From: Zygnema cylindricum
Lineage: Eukaryota; Streptophyta; Zygnematophyceae; Zygnematales; Zygnemataceae
Length of the DNA: 64,000 nt
Direction of reading: 5' to 3'
Assembly (NCBI GenBank): GCA_037447655.1
Contig: JBBHKE010000480.1
Span: forward strand, 1-64,000
A program made the position numbers and the translations under genes. This document shows positions 34,984 to 45,504 of the stretch, piece by piece; position 1 is the stretch's first letter; each line of letters starts with the position of its first letter. A model generated the notes under the pieces. The model had not been told where the DNA came from, did not search any database, and worked only from the letters and a program-made list of their open reading frames with translations.

Positions 34984-35747
34984 GAGTATGTCCCCAAGTA
35001 CTTATAGCTTAACGAACTTACTTTATATTTTAGCGCAGATCCGCCGGACCCGATTTTCGAGTGTCCCTATATGTAAGAACGTAATCGTAACTTACGTTTG
35101 TGACGATTGTATATGTCGGCAATACCTGTGACGGATGTCAACGCCTACAATATGTGTTGTCGCACGTTAGTTTTTGGAACTGCTTGTGACGTCGCATGTC
35201 TTACTGTGACATTGTAGACCTACCTCATTCCAGCCTGTGACCTTTCACGGTTGAAGAAGATGCGCTTTGCCTTTGCGTCTCCTGTCTGGTCGACGTAAAT
35301 TTCGAGACCCCTGCAAAAAAAACGTGTACTGAAAAAAAAGGGACAAAACCAAACAAATTGTGTACTTTCCTTCGATGTATTGAACGCAAACGTACAAAAC
35401 ATAGTGAATTATGTACTTTTCTTTGTCTTTGGAAATCGTATGAAATTTTTTGAAAATTACGGCACGTGCGAATAAATGTTGCTATTTGTTTTTCGAAAAT
35501 ACCTAGTTTTAAAACACATTACGCATGTGTTTTAAACATAAGTTTGAAGATGACGTTTTTTGTTGTGGAAGTGGGTCAAAAAACACAAGACGACAAATTT
35601 TTGTACATCCTAAATTTTAGGATGACGCAAATTGTACTCTACAAATTTGCGATTCTTTCGTACGGTTGCCACTTAGGCAGTACCTCGCTAAGTTTTACAT
35701 GCAAATGAGAGAAAAATACCCTTACTTATGCACATGGGGACATACCC
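34984..35747 (+). mobile_element. Family A element, outer right end of the palindrome
   Basis: This is the mirror of 27,612-28,375. It ends ACATGGGGACATACCC at 35,747 and is followed by TAA. Small indels distinguish it from its partner, including a changed reading frame after 35,690. Confidence 0.85.
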
Positions 35748-35751
35748 TAAG

Positions 35752-36260
35752 ACCGTAGATGTCTAATTCGTATGGATTTGGACTATTTTCAGAAAACTAC
35801 GTAGTATTCGCTTGTTTCGTAAATTTCGTAAATTTCGTACGTTTCACACTATACAGAAAATTCTGACTAGACAACAAAATACAGGCATTAGCGGCAAAAA
35901 CTGGTCAGTCTTTTGTCTTATATCGGCAAAAACTGGTCAGTCTTTTGTCTTATATCTATATATTTTTTGTCAGTGACTGCAGATATCTAGATTTTCACAG
36001 CTTTCTCCCGCATTTCTCGCTGTTTGTCGACTAGTAAGACAGTTTAGCAAAAGGTTATTGGAGTGATACAAAGGAAAAAATAGGTTTTGTTCAAACCTAA
36101 ATAGGTCTAGACGTAGAATTGAAGAAAGGTACAATAGACACTAAACACATACTATAGAAAGCTCTTTAAGTAGGAGGAAACATAAAATTTAAGCAGGTGG
36201 CCACAGAAAAAGAGATAGGAGTGGATCTGATAAGTGCGGAGAAACGAAGGAAGAAGAAGT
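35752..36260. other. Intergenic; dispersed repeat and a 32-bp tandem pair
   Basis: Bases 35,752-35,850 match the inverse of 19,728-19,806. At 35,892-35,955 a 32-base unit (cggcaaaaactggtcagtct followed by tttgtcttatat) occurs twice in tandem. No gene is recognised. Confidence 0.6.
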
Positions 36261-36267
36261 AAAAGAG

Positions 36268-36489
36268 ATGAAAGAAGGAAAACTGAACTGCAACATGGAA
36301 ACTGTTGGATCCTCGAACGAGCATAAACGGAACCGCATCAAGGAAGATCAGGAAAATGTCGGTGTGAAAAATGTTGGTGGAGAAAATGTCGGTGGGGAAA
36401 ATGTCGGTGGAGAAAATATCGGTGTGGAAGATGTCGGTGGGGAAAATATCGGTGGGGAACATGGCGAAGAGGTGGATGCTGGTAAATAG
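36268..36489 (+). CDS. Short ORF built on a VGGEN pentapeptide minisatellite
   Basis: The 73-codon frame begins MKEGKLNCNMETVGSSNE and then runs through about seven 15-base units encoding V/I-G-G/V-E-N/D (DNA unit aatgtcggtggggaa, about 36,355-36,465). The repeat keeps the frame open, so length alone is weak evidence. No homologue is known to me. It could be a small repeat protein or simply a coding-like minisatellite; I favour the latter. Confidence 0.2.
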   Translation: MKEGKLNCNMETVGSSNEHKRNRIKEDQENVGVKNVGGENVGGENVGGENIGVEDVGGENIGGEHGEEVDAGK

Positions 36490-36659
36490 AAAAGATCGGA
36501 ACAAAAATTAGTGTGGATTCCAAAGGGAAAATTGTCGTCTCCACACTTGTAAAACGGAGACACTTAGTCTTAGTTTTTCTTGTTATTATTATTTTGATGA
36601 CTATGTTTTGTACTTTTCCCTTCTTATTGTTTGTATTTGTGTCGTTGTTGTTTCTTCAA

Positions 36660-36893
36660 ACTCTCTCCCTCTCTCCCTCTCTCTTTCTCTCTACCTCTCT
36701 CACTCCTTGTTCCTCCCGTCCCTCTCTCTATAAGGCTCGCTCCCTCTCCCTCTCTCACTCTCTCTCACTCCATCTCTCTGTACCTCTCTCATTGCCTCTC
36801 TCTCTCTCTCCCTCCCTCTCTCCTCTCCTTCTCCCTCTCCCTCTCCCTCCTCCTCTCCCTCTCCCTCGCCCTCGCCCTCTCCCTCTCCCGTTT
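36660..36893. repeat. CT-rich microsatellite
   Basis: CTCTCTCCCT and related units run for about 230 bases. The frames through it are low-complexity Ser/Leu/Pro and are not genes. Confidence 0.9.
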
Positions 36894-36899
36894 ATTTCT

Positions 36900-39161
36900 T
36901 AAGACGTGAATATTCGTATTAGATGTACTTCTCTTTTACGCGTAAGTTTCGTACTTAGTGGTCCAAACTATTTCCAAAGCCTAGTTTTCTTTTCTAAGGA
37001 CAATCGGGCCGTGGCAGAAATTTTCCGAGATGTGTGTCCACCGTCCTTATATTTTTTTACGGTCAATTTTCCCTTTATACCGCAAGTTAAGTGATCACCG
37101 ATCGTCTTTCTTGCCCCTCCTAACTTCCTCGAGCTTTGAAATATGATTGTGGATCGCCGGGCAAATTTTGGCACAATGATTGTTAAAAGAATAATCTCTA
37201 GTGCTGAGATAAAATAATGATTTTTTTTTATTTGCCCCCTTTTGTGATCAAAGGAGAGACAACTAGGCTCTTCCTTAGCAACAACTCCTCTTTATCCATT
37301 TTCCATTCTAGCATGCTCGTTAAAGTGGATGTGGAGCTTGCTTATTTTCGGGTGGACGAATACATTAAAAAAAGCTCACTCCGTCAATGTAAACAAATCG
37401 GGGAATTTCCCTTCTCTCTTAACATTGATATTCCTCCCTTGCTTAATGTTCGAATCTGATTCATCAATGTTTTGGGAATTAAAAAAATCTCCTTCTCCCT
37501 ATTGCTTGCAACACCCCTGAAGTACATGAAATTCCCCTCCATTATCAGATCCCACCTCCTTAAGTTTTCATTTGCATTGACCCTAAACCGTCACATGCCA
37601 CTCCGCAAATCTCGCAAAATCATTGAATTTTTGTTTTAACATGAATACCCAAGTAAATCGCGTATCTCAACAACAACCATGATACAACGATTTCCTCCAA
37701 GATTTTCGGTTTTATGTTATTTTATGAAACAATATAAACAAGCTCAAGTAGATGTTGCGCTCAAAATTTTGTGTTCCGTCAAATGTGGCTTCCAAAATGT
37801 GTTGCCAAGGGCAATAATTGACCCATCTATCTAATTTTTCATCGGATGCCAAGTATAATCCACTCACACATCCATTTTTTACCAAACCACGAAAGGTACC
37901 TTCGGATGTATGACACATCCAATGATGCTAATGAGTTAAATTTCTTTTCATCTTCAAACTCTAGCGTTTTATGCCTCCAATATCATAACAAGTTTCGACC
38001 GAGGCGATAATAATTGGTAGTGCAAGGAATCAGGGACACCTCCTTCTCCATATATCAAATTGTCAAATATGTACGGTTGATTAAACAGTAGTCCCCCCTT
38101 TGCTAAATTTGCGGCAAACTGAGCATATATGCAGATCCGCAATTTCGTACTAGATGTCATAACAAATATCAATTTTCTTATCGTGGTAGTCTTCTTATCG
38201 TGGTAGTCGTCCGTTTATTTCAGTAAGCATACTAAAACGTTTCGTACAATACACAATTTAAGAACAATCCAAATTATATTTACAAATGGTAATTAAACAA
38301 TACCAACATTAAAAACAAAAAAAATCGAGGGTCAAAATATGGGGGCGCCGAGTGAGCATTAATAAGTGTAATAGCAATTTGTGGTGTACTATGGTACTTT
38401 ATTGTAGTTTTTGTTCTCGCTTGTTGATCAGCAAACTATTGCATGTTTGTAGAATTTTGCAAAATTTGTACTTTCGGTTGGTCCTTTTGCGTGTATGTGT
38501 CCAGATATAGAAAGAGGAGAGAGGGGAAAACGTAAAATATGTGAGAAAAACCTTTTCCTCAAATCAATTGTTTTTTGTTGAAATTTCATGTGGGAGGGGC
38601 ATAATGACAAAAGAGAAGGTGAGCAAACTTTCTCATTTTTCAATCTTCTAATCAATTCATTGTTTGGCGAACAAAAGTCAAACAATGAATGGAATATGAA
38701 CTTTGGCGCGTCACACCTCGCATGTGCTAACGCGACACTATTTGATAAGGCGTCGACAAGCAAAAGTAGGTGCGTCGACACGAAAAAGCCCACTCATATT
38801 CGATTTCCAATGATAAAGAAGGTTGAAAATCACGCGAACCTATTCTCTCACATGTTCAAACGTCGATTATTTCAACACAGGCTACAACGGCTACACTATG
38901 GGAAAAATCAAAAATGTACCCAAATTATAGTTATGCATACATTAGAGTGAATGTTTTCTTGGGGAAAGGCCTTGAACCCAAATTAGAGCTAATAACACTA
39001 ATTGTTTTCTACACCAATTTCTTAACGCTAATAGCGATTGACGGTGTTATGTATTGCATTCAAACTTAAACTGACGTGCAACAACAAAACGTAACCGACG
39101 CAAACTGACTCAAATAAATCCAGAGACCCGCAGCGAAACTGACGCGCCGATTCACAATGCA
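36900..39161. other. No recognised gene; one family C end
   Basis: Open frames do not exceed 121 codons and show no known domain. A family C right terminus (aatagcaatttgtggtg-TA) is visible ending near 38,384, and another (CTAATAGCGATTGACGGTG) near 39,046. Their left ends could not be placed confidently. Segment 37,100-38,200 is GTAC-poor, like 16-18 kb. Confidence 0.4.
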
Positions 39162-39169
39162 CCTAACAG

Positions 39170-40392
39170 CAGAGGTCGCAAAAGTCAAAATTTTACATAA
39201 CCGAAACCGACCGTTTTTTTTTTCAAAATCTGAGTAACCGACGCCCGACCGGGTTAGGTCACGCTCCAAAATAGTTAACCGTTAACGGACCGGCGTTTAC
39301 GAAAATAAAAATTAACCGAATCTTGATTTTTCGCGACTAACCGTGCCCGCCTGTAACCGGAAAAGTACAAAATTAATCAATGTACGACGGAATAAGCCAA
39401 TAATTACGATTTGTCGCGTTGCCTAAGATTTGCGAAATGAATAGTGTACTACTGTGTCAGATTTGCGACGCTTTATCGCGTTCCCTAAGATTTTCGAAAT
39501 GAATATTGTACTATCGTGTCAGATTTGCGACGCTTTGTCGCGTTCCCTAAGATTTTCGAAATGAAGTGTACTACAGCGCCAATCGTTATTAGCGTGTAAG
39601 TTTTTTTAGCGTATAAAAATAATTACCTTGGTGTACGCTATTTAAGAATTTGAAAATTTTGGAAAAAATCATACATTCTAATTGTTTGGTTATGGTAATT
39701 TGGATCTTTGAAAAAAAAATGTCGGTCGCAAACATGCTTACACTAATATAGGTCTCCGTACAAAATCTGGCAAATCGTACACAAATCGTACATTCACACG
39801 GTCGAAACGCGGCTGTCGAACGAATATGTGCGAGCGGGATTTTTTACGACCTGGTTTTTTTTCCTTTATAGAACGCACATTCTCATGCGTCCTCGGTTAC
39901 TAAAACTAATTTATTGTACTTTTTAACATAAAAAGGTACATGCATGTACGGTCTGACGCTGACCGTACACCACTCTATTTAAGAGACAACGTACTGAAAA
40001 TAACCCTAAATAGAATAAAGAAAAAAATGGAATGAACTACGCTAATGGAGAATAATAAAAAAAAAAAGCGGGACGGAATTAGTGTACACAACGCTAATAA
40101 CGATTGGCGGTGTACCGTGTCAGATTTGCGACGCTAATCATGATGTCACGTACTTCCACGATGCCAAAGAGTACAAAGTACAAGAATGTTGGATTATAGG
40201 GACAGTACAAAATTTTCATTTTTTTTGGTTTTTTAGTTGACCGACCGTAACCGACCATTTTTTTTTTCCTGGTGAATCAACCGACCGTAACCGCCCGACC
40301 CCCAAAATTTGGCAACCGAATCCGTTCCGGATCCGGCGCTGGCGGTCGGTTAACGGTCGGTCACGGTTTCGGTTGACCGTTTGCGACCTCTG
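39170..40392. mobile_element. hAT-type non-autonomous element with nested insertion
   Basis: Inverted ends are CAGAGGTCGCAAAAGTCAA and TTGACCGTTTGCGACCTCTG. Directly outside lie CCTAACAG (39,162-39,169) and CTTAACAG (40,393-40,400), an 8-bp duplication with one mismatch, which is the hAT hallmark. Internally, runs of accgaccg and aaccgtaaccg motifs sit near both ends. A 62-bp tandem repeat (tcagatttgcgacgc...) begins near 39,457 and is interrupted by a family C element. No transposase is encoded. Without that insertion the element is about 0.68 kb. Confidence 0.82.
39572..40114. mobile_element. Family C element inserted in a tandem repeat (TA duplication)
   Basis: Ends are TA-CAGCGCCAATCGTTATTAG and CTAATAACGATTGGCGGTG-TA. 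The host tandem repeat provides its own empty site: the preceding unit reads gtac-TA-tcgtgtcag at about 39,508-39,520, while here the same place reads gtac-TA...TA-ccgtgtcag. This demonstrates duplication of exactly TA. The interior resembles 2,068-2,621. Confidence 0.92.
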
Positions 40393-40524
40393 CTTAACAG
40401 TCTTGAGTCTTGGCAGATTAACCGCCGTCAGTGTTTCTAAAACCGTACAATCAGAATCTAAGATTTGTACCAGCGCTCGTCAAGAATTTTCAAGCGTACA
40501 TATCTGAAAGTACGATTTGAAAAG

Positions 40525-41029
40525 TACACTGCGCATCGTAATTAGAGTAATGAAAAAATTAGAGTAAAAAAAGAGAAAAAAACAATTAGAGTAATTTACT
40601 CTAATTTATGTGATAGAACTGTTTCAAAAGGGAGTTTACCCTAATTTATGCGGTGTACTCTAATTTGGCAAGTTAATATCCTCTACTGTAAATAAGGTAT
40701 TCGTACGGAATTTGACAAAACGTACAGTTTATCGTCACTATGACGTTTGCACTACGTGGTTTGTTAAAACGCAGTTACATGATAATGGCCTGTATCAAAT
40801 CATTATTTGAACTTTTTTACTTATAAAAGTACAATTTTGCACGGTCGGACGTCGTCCGTACTCCACACTATTTAAAACAAACATATATTAGAATTAAAAA
40901 CGCTAATTAAACCTTACCTTAAATAGCATAATGAAAAAATTAGAATCATTTACTCTATTTGATGTGATATAGTCGAAATTTCGAGCGACCGAATTAGAGT
41001 AATTTACTCTAATTACGATTCGCGGTGTA
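40525..41029. mobile_element. Family C element (about 505 bp)
   Basis: Termini are TA-CACTGCGCATCGTAATTAG and CTAATTACGATTCGCGGTG-TA. It is AT-rich with repeated tactctaattt motifs. Non-coding. Confidence 0.82.
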
Positions 41030-42772
41030 GCAAATGGAAGTACTGACAGGATATCCTCCGGAAAATAAAGCTGGAGGATTATGTACGGATTTTCATCCAC
41101 CCTGTCCGAACTTCGAAGTCACATGGCCACTACGACATTGAATGCTGACGTAACATGTACATTTGCTTTACAGCTGTATTTTGTCTTATCTGAGGACGTC
41201 GTTAACACTGAAACCTGTGTTCAGAACTTCAGATGTCAATCCGAATGTCATATTTGTACGACCGCTCGTTAGAAGAACTTTGAGCTGTACGATCTGACTT
41301 TGATATTTGTACTGGCCAACTGTCCGATTGTACTCATGAGAGTTTACGGACAACGTAAAATCAAGAAAATAAAGAAACAATAAACCACTAAGGACAAAAT
41401 AAAGGCCACGCGTGACGGGATATCCTAAGGTAAAGATTCACTGTAGGATTATGGTCAGCATGCATCAAGTCGCGGGCCCTGTCCGGATTCATATGTTCTC
41501 ATACGACGTATAACATTTTTATTGGCGCGTCGGCGTGACATTGACTTCTGGCTCGTACTGTAGCTGGCGCATGATGAAAGCTGTCATAGTTTATTAGTTT
41601 TTTCAATGGCCGTTAGACGTTTTGAAAAGTACAGTACAGACCGTGGCTCGAATTTGTCGTTATAAATAAGGCGTATTCATTGGCCAGGACGAATGAAAAG
41701 CGACAAAAAAGGATGCAAGGATGCGCAAAAGGAAGACAAAAGGAGCGTGACGGGATATTTTAATACAAAAAATTTCTGTTTTTACCGGTACATTTTCATA
41801 TTTTTGATAGATTTGTTTATTTTGGTAGATTCGTGTCAACCTTGTCAGGAAGCACGTGGTTTTTGCAGCGTGGGGAACCTTTGGTGGAACTATGTTGTCT
41901 TTATTGTACGATCTACGTGTAGCAATTTTAGTATTTTACACGTTCTGCGACGGACCACTCAGGTCCCCGAGGTCGGTGGTCCATTACAGAGCCGGATGGC
42001 GTGATTGCGTCGCGCATGAAAGACAAAAATACAATCGTACGGTCATGTTTTCGCCCGGACGCTTGGAGAATCATGATTGTTCTTACGCTATGTTATTTAT
42101 GAAAAAAACAAATAATATAAGTACGACATGGTACCTTAAATTACAAAATTATGTAAAATACAGTACACTCGCCATTTCGGATCCCACACTGTGCATCTCT
42201 CCGATCACCTCTTCAACAACCAGCCTCTTCAACAACCAGTGCAGGGATATGAGATATGCCGTTATATCTCGACGAGTAGTTACCCCACATTCTTCAAAAT
42301 CTCAACATGTCTCCGAAGATTAAGCGACTCTTTATAGTGGGAAAGATTAGGCAACAATGAGAGTCGGATGTAAGAGTAAGCGCAAATAAAAAATCTAAAT
42401 CGATAATGCCATTGCATGTCTGAACGTGCAATATACATGGGAAAATTATAGAAGTGGGAGGTAAAAAAAACAAGGGAATCCATTGTGAAAAGAGGATGGG
42501 TTCAAAATTTAAATTTTAATATTAGGTTGTAAATTTGAAATCCCACCTTTTTAAAAAACTCAAAAACGAAACTGGATTTGCAAAAATTGCCCCCCAAAAA
42601 TTCTACGAAAGAGCTGCGAAAAACGATGCAGCTTATTGGATGTACGGATGTCTCTTACAAAAGAGACCAAAAGGACAGACGGTTTGTGTAATATCGTTGA
42701 TTTGCAAGCATGACGTTTCTATGGTCAATAAATTGGCCACGTGTATTGTGATCGTCCAATAATACGCCACGC
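41030..42772. other. No recognised gene
   Basis: A motif (gacaggatatcctccgg... ggaggattatg) at about 41,045-41,085 is echoed at 41,413-41,455, a possible decayed direct repeat. Plus-strand frames at 41,693-42,004, 41,856-42,323 and 42,535-42,762 (103, 155 and 75 codons) overlap or lack domains I recognise. I leave them uncalled. Confidence 0.35.
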
Positions 42773-43315
42773 TATGTCGATTCATTAGGATATCTTCAAA
42801 TTGCGACCCAATTAGAGTTTAATTTCACTGTATTAGGTGTTCATTTTCGAACTTCCTCACGTGAACGCGACTTCATTAGAGTTAAGACACCTTATTAACG
42901 TAAAATGACTATAATAAAACCAACAAAGCGCAACGGTATTAGAGTTCAAAAGTACATTTTTCGTACGAAAATCAAGCAGCGTAATTGAAAGTGTAGTTTA
43001 ACTGCACATTATTTACATGTAACCTTTGACCGTGGTCCCGACATAATTGACATTCAACGTGACAATAGTACTAACGTCATAATGACGTCAAAATATACGG
43101 ATTGACAGTTTTTGTACGTCTACAAAATTTAGTGTTCATAAATACAGCGCGGATAATTATCACCGACATAACTCATTATAGAGTACTTAAATAAATTGGA
43201 GTAAACTTCATAGTTGAAAAGGTTCTATCACACAAATTAGAATAAATAACTCTAATTATTATTTTTGCTTTTTTTACTCTAATTTTGTCATTACTCTAAT
43301 TACGATTCGCGGTGT
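42773..43315. mobile_element. Probable family C element
   Basis: The right terminus CTCTAATTACGATTCGCGGTG-TA ending at 43,315 is clear. The left end is uncertain: a TACGCCACGC sequence at 42,773 is the best candidate. The interior has the repeated tactctaatt motif typical of the longer family C copies. Confidence 0.5.
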
Positions 43316-43556
43316 ACCTCACTTTTCACTTTTCGTCTGATGGAACTTCACCGTTATGTTCCGTGAACTAGTACGGCTGTAGTTTTGTACCATAGGAATT
43401 AAAATCATATTAAACACGTGTGATTATAGGAGGCAGACACTGCCGGATTTTCGGTCAATCCCTGCCTGACACGCAGCATTGGAGCACGTTTTACGTAATG
43501 CAGCTATGGAAACCGAATCTATAATAGATCCGCATGGATACGTAGTACATGAGATC

Positions 43557-43993
43557 TAGTGTTGTGTATCGGTAAAAGGTTATCGCGATAACACCGATAC
43601 CGATAGTTATCGGTTATCGAACGATCAAAGCTACCGATATATTTGTACTTTCTGTACTTTTTGTCCGTAGTACACGTGGCAGGTTTCCAATGGATCCCAA
43701 AGAAGAAAGGGACAGGCCAAGACGTCGGATGTGAAAGGTACACCTTTTTATCTGGAGTCGTACTAAAGTCGTACCTATCTTATGCCGGCTACTGTACTTT
43801 CGGCCAGTACAATTGATATGATTGGTAGGCACCTCAGAACGTTTATTTTTGTTTACGATTTACGTGTATGACTGGACGTACTTTTATCTGTACGGTCCGT
43901 ACATATATTTCCATACCGATATATCGATTATCGGCTACCCGAAAAAAGGCCCATATCGGTTATCGGCAAAATCCTTACCGATACACAACACTA
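43557..43993. mobile_element. hAT-type non-autonomous element (437 bp)
   Basis: Inverted ends are TAGTGTTGTGTATCGGTAA and TTACCGATACACAACACTA. The outer flanks ATGAGATC (43,549-43,556) and CTGAGATC (43,994-44,001) match at 7 of 8 positions, an 8-bp hAT-style duplication. The interior is rich in cggttatcg and its complement and has no transposase. A fragment of the same family is at 3,427-3,560. Confidence 0.87.
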
Positions 43994-44351
43994 CTGAGAT
44001 CCCTTCTATTATTGACCTTTGCTAGAATTCCCTTGTCAATCGCTGTCTGTACATAAAAGTACATAAATTCATTTTGACTTCGCACACATTTATGCACATA
44101 AAATCATAAATTTTGTTGAGCATTACGGCACAATCTTTGTGATGGATGGAATCAGATCGGGAGGATCCCTTTTATCGGTAGTCGAATCTTGCAACGTTAC
44201 CGAAGCACTTCTGAGCACCGTGGGGATTTGCCGTATGGTAGATCCAGCTGTCAAACGACAAAATTTGGACTATCGACAACAGCTTAGGAGAATATAGGTG
44301 GACAAAGCGGTATTCCGTTACGAACAGATTGTTAAGAAATCATTATTGTAA

Positions 44352-45501
44352 GGTTTCGTCCCCATGTAGGGGATACTTTGAAAAAGTATTTTGGATTGTA
44401 GTGAAGTGTTCCGTACTACTTTGAAAAGCGTTCCTATGTGCGAAAATGAAATCTGAACTTTGGAATGTGACGGGTGTAGATGTGGGTACAACTTGCGACG
44501 GTTGGAAACGACTACGAAACTTACTCTGAATGATGACGTACGTGATAACTACGACGATTGTAAACGTCTGCAATACATGAGGCAATTGGTGACGTCTCAA
44601 AAACTAACGACGGATGTTCACGTCTACAATGACAAATGTTGTCACAACTCCCGTGACATAACGTGACATCGTAATGTTGACCGTGACATTGTAGACATCA
44701 GACCACATCAGACCATGAGTGTTACCGCTGTCACACTCCTACCCTGCTACCACTGTCCAACTGACTCCTCTCCGCCTGCGTATTTTTACAAAACCAAGAA
44801 ATTGTATACTTCGCAATTTCTTCCTTTTCCACACCTGCTTCAAAAATTTAATCTATTGCGGAGAAAAGGTAATCTGTTGCAGAAAAACTGCCAGGAAACC
44901 TTTTTGCTGAGACGTATTTACGAGTGCTTCATCGCAATTTTTTACAAAAAAAAAAACAACAATTTCAAGAGCTTGCATTGTGTGAGACATGGAGTGTGAG
45001 GAAGCGTGATGGTGGAAGTGGGAGAGAGTGTTTGGTAGGTGGAGAGCGTACGGTAGAAGGAGAGAAGCTACTCTCTCGCGGATTTCACCTTGATGAAATG
45101 ACGTTGAAAGCGAAAGACCCCTGAAAAAAAATCGTACAGGTCGCAAAGCGACATTTTTTTTTTTTGATCGACCTAAAATTTTCCCACTCGTGTAGCGCGT
45201 ACGTGGGCCGTTTTTTGTTCGCCATTTCCGAGGTACTTTCCCTGAAATCAAGTCGCGAGGTGATTTTTGATGAAGTTTTTTGACGGGCTGAATTCTCTTG
45301 CCCGGGGGTCGAAAAAAGGAAAACGGCAAAATTCGCTAACATGACGACAAACAGGAAGTTCACTCAAAGTATCGACTTGACGTTTGCAGTACTTTTAAAG
45401 AATTGCTTTTATTGTACGGTTAAAGTTTTTCTCGTACGGAACTGCGTTTTGGGTGAAAACGACAGATTAAAGTCGATACTTTAATACATGGGGACGCACC
45501 C
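44352..45501. mobile_element. Long family A relative, TAA duplication (1.15 kb)
   Basis: It starts GGTTTCGTCCCCATGTAG and ends ACATGGGGACGCACCC, with TAA at 44,349-44,351 and 45,502-45,504. It keeps family A landmarks such as gacattgtagac, aaaacgacaga and a cccctgaaaaaaaatcgtac stretch, but is longer and more diverged. Its short frames are not recognised as transposase. Confidence 0.75.
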
Positions 45502-45504
45502 TAA

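Larger units (their letters stand above)
27612..35747. repeat. Giant near-perfect palindrome (8.1 kb)
   Basis: The left arm 27,612 to about 31,284 and the right arm about 32,024-35,747 are inverted copies. Paired positions sum to about 63,359 in the outer part. Translated frames of 105, 102, 88 and 73 codons are identical between the arms, so most of the arms must be nearly identical in DNA. Both outer limits coincide with family A termini, with TTA outside the left end and TAA outside the right. The trinucleotides are therefore inverted, not a direct target duplication. The spacer of about 740 bp holds two small elements. Each arm also contains a TA dinucleotide array (30,357-30,386 and its mirror about 32,918-32,946). 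Confidence 0.93.

Noticed and set aside
27612-35747. The palindrome as one transposed composite unit with Harbinger ends
   Set aside because: The flanking trinucleotides are TTA and TAA, which are inverted and not a direct duplication, so a single transposition event is not supported.
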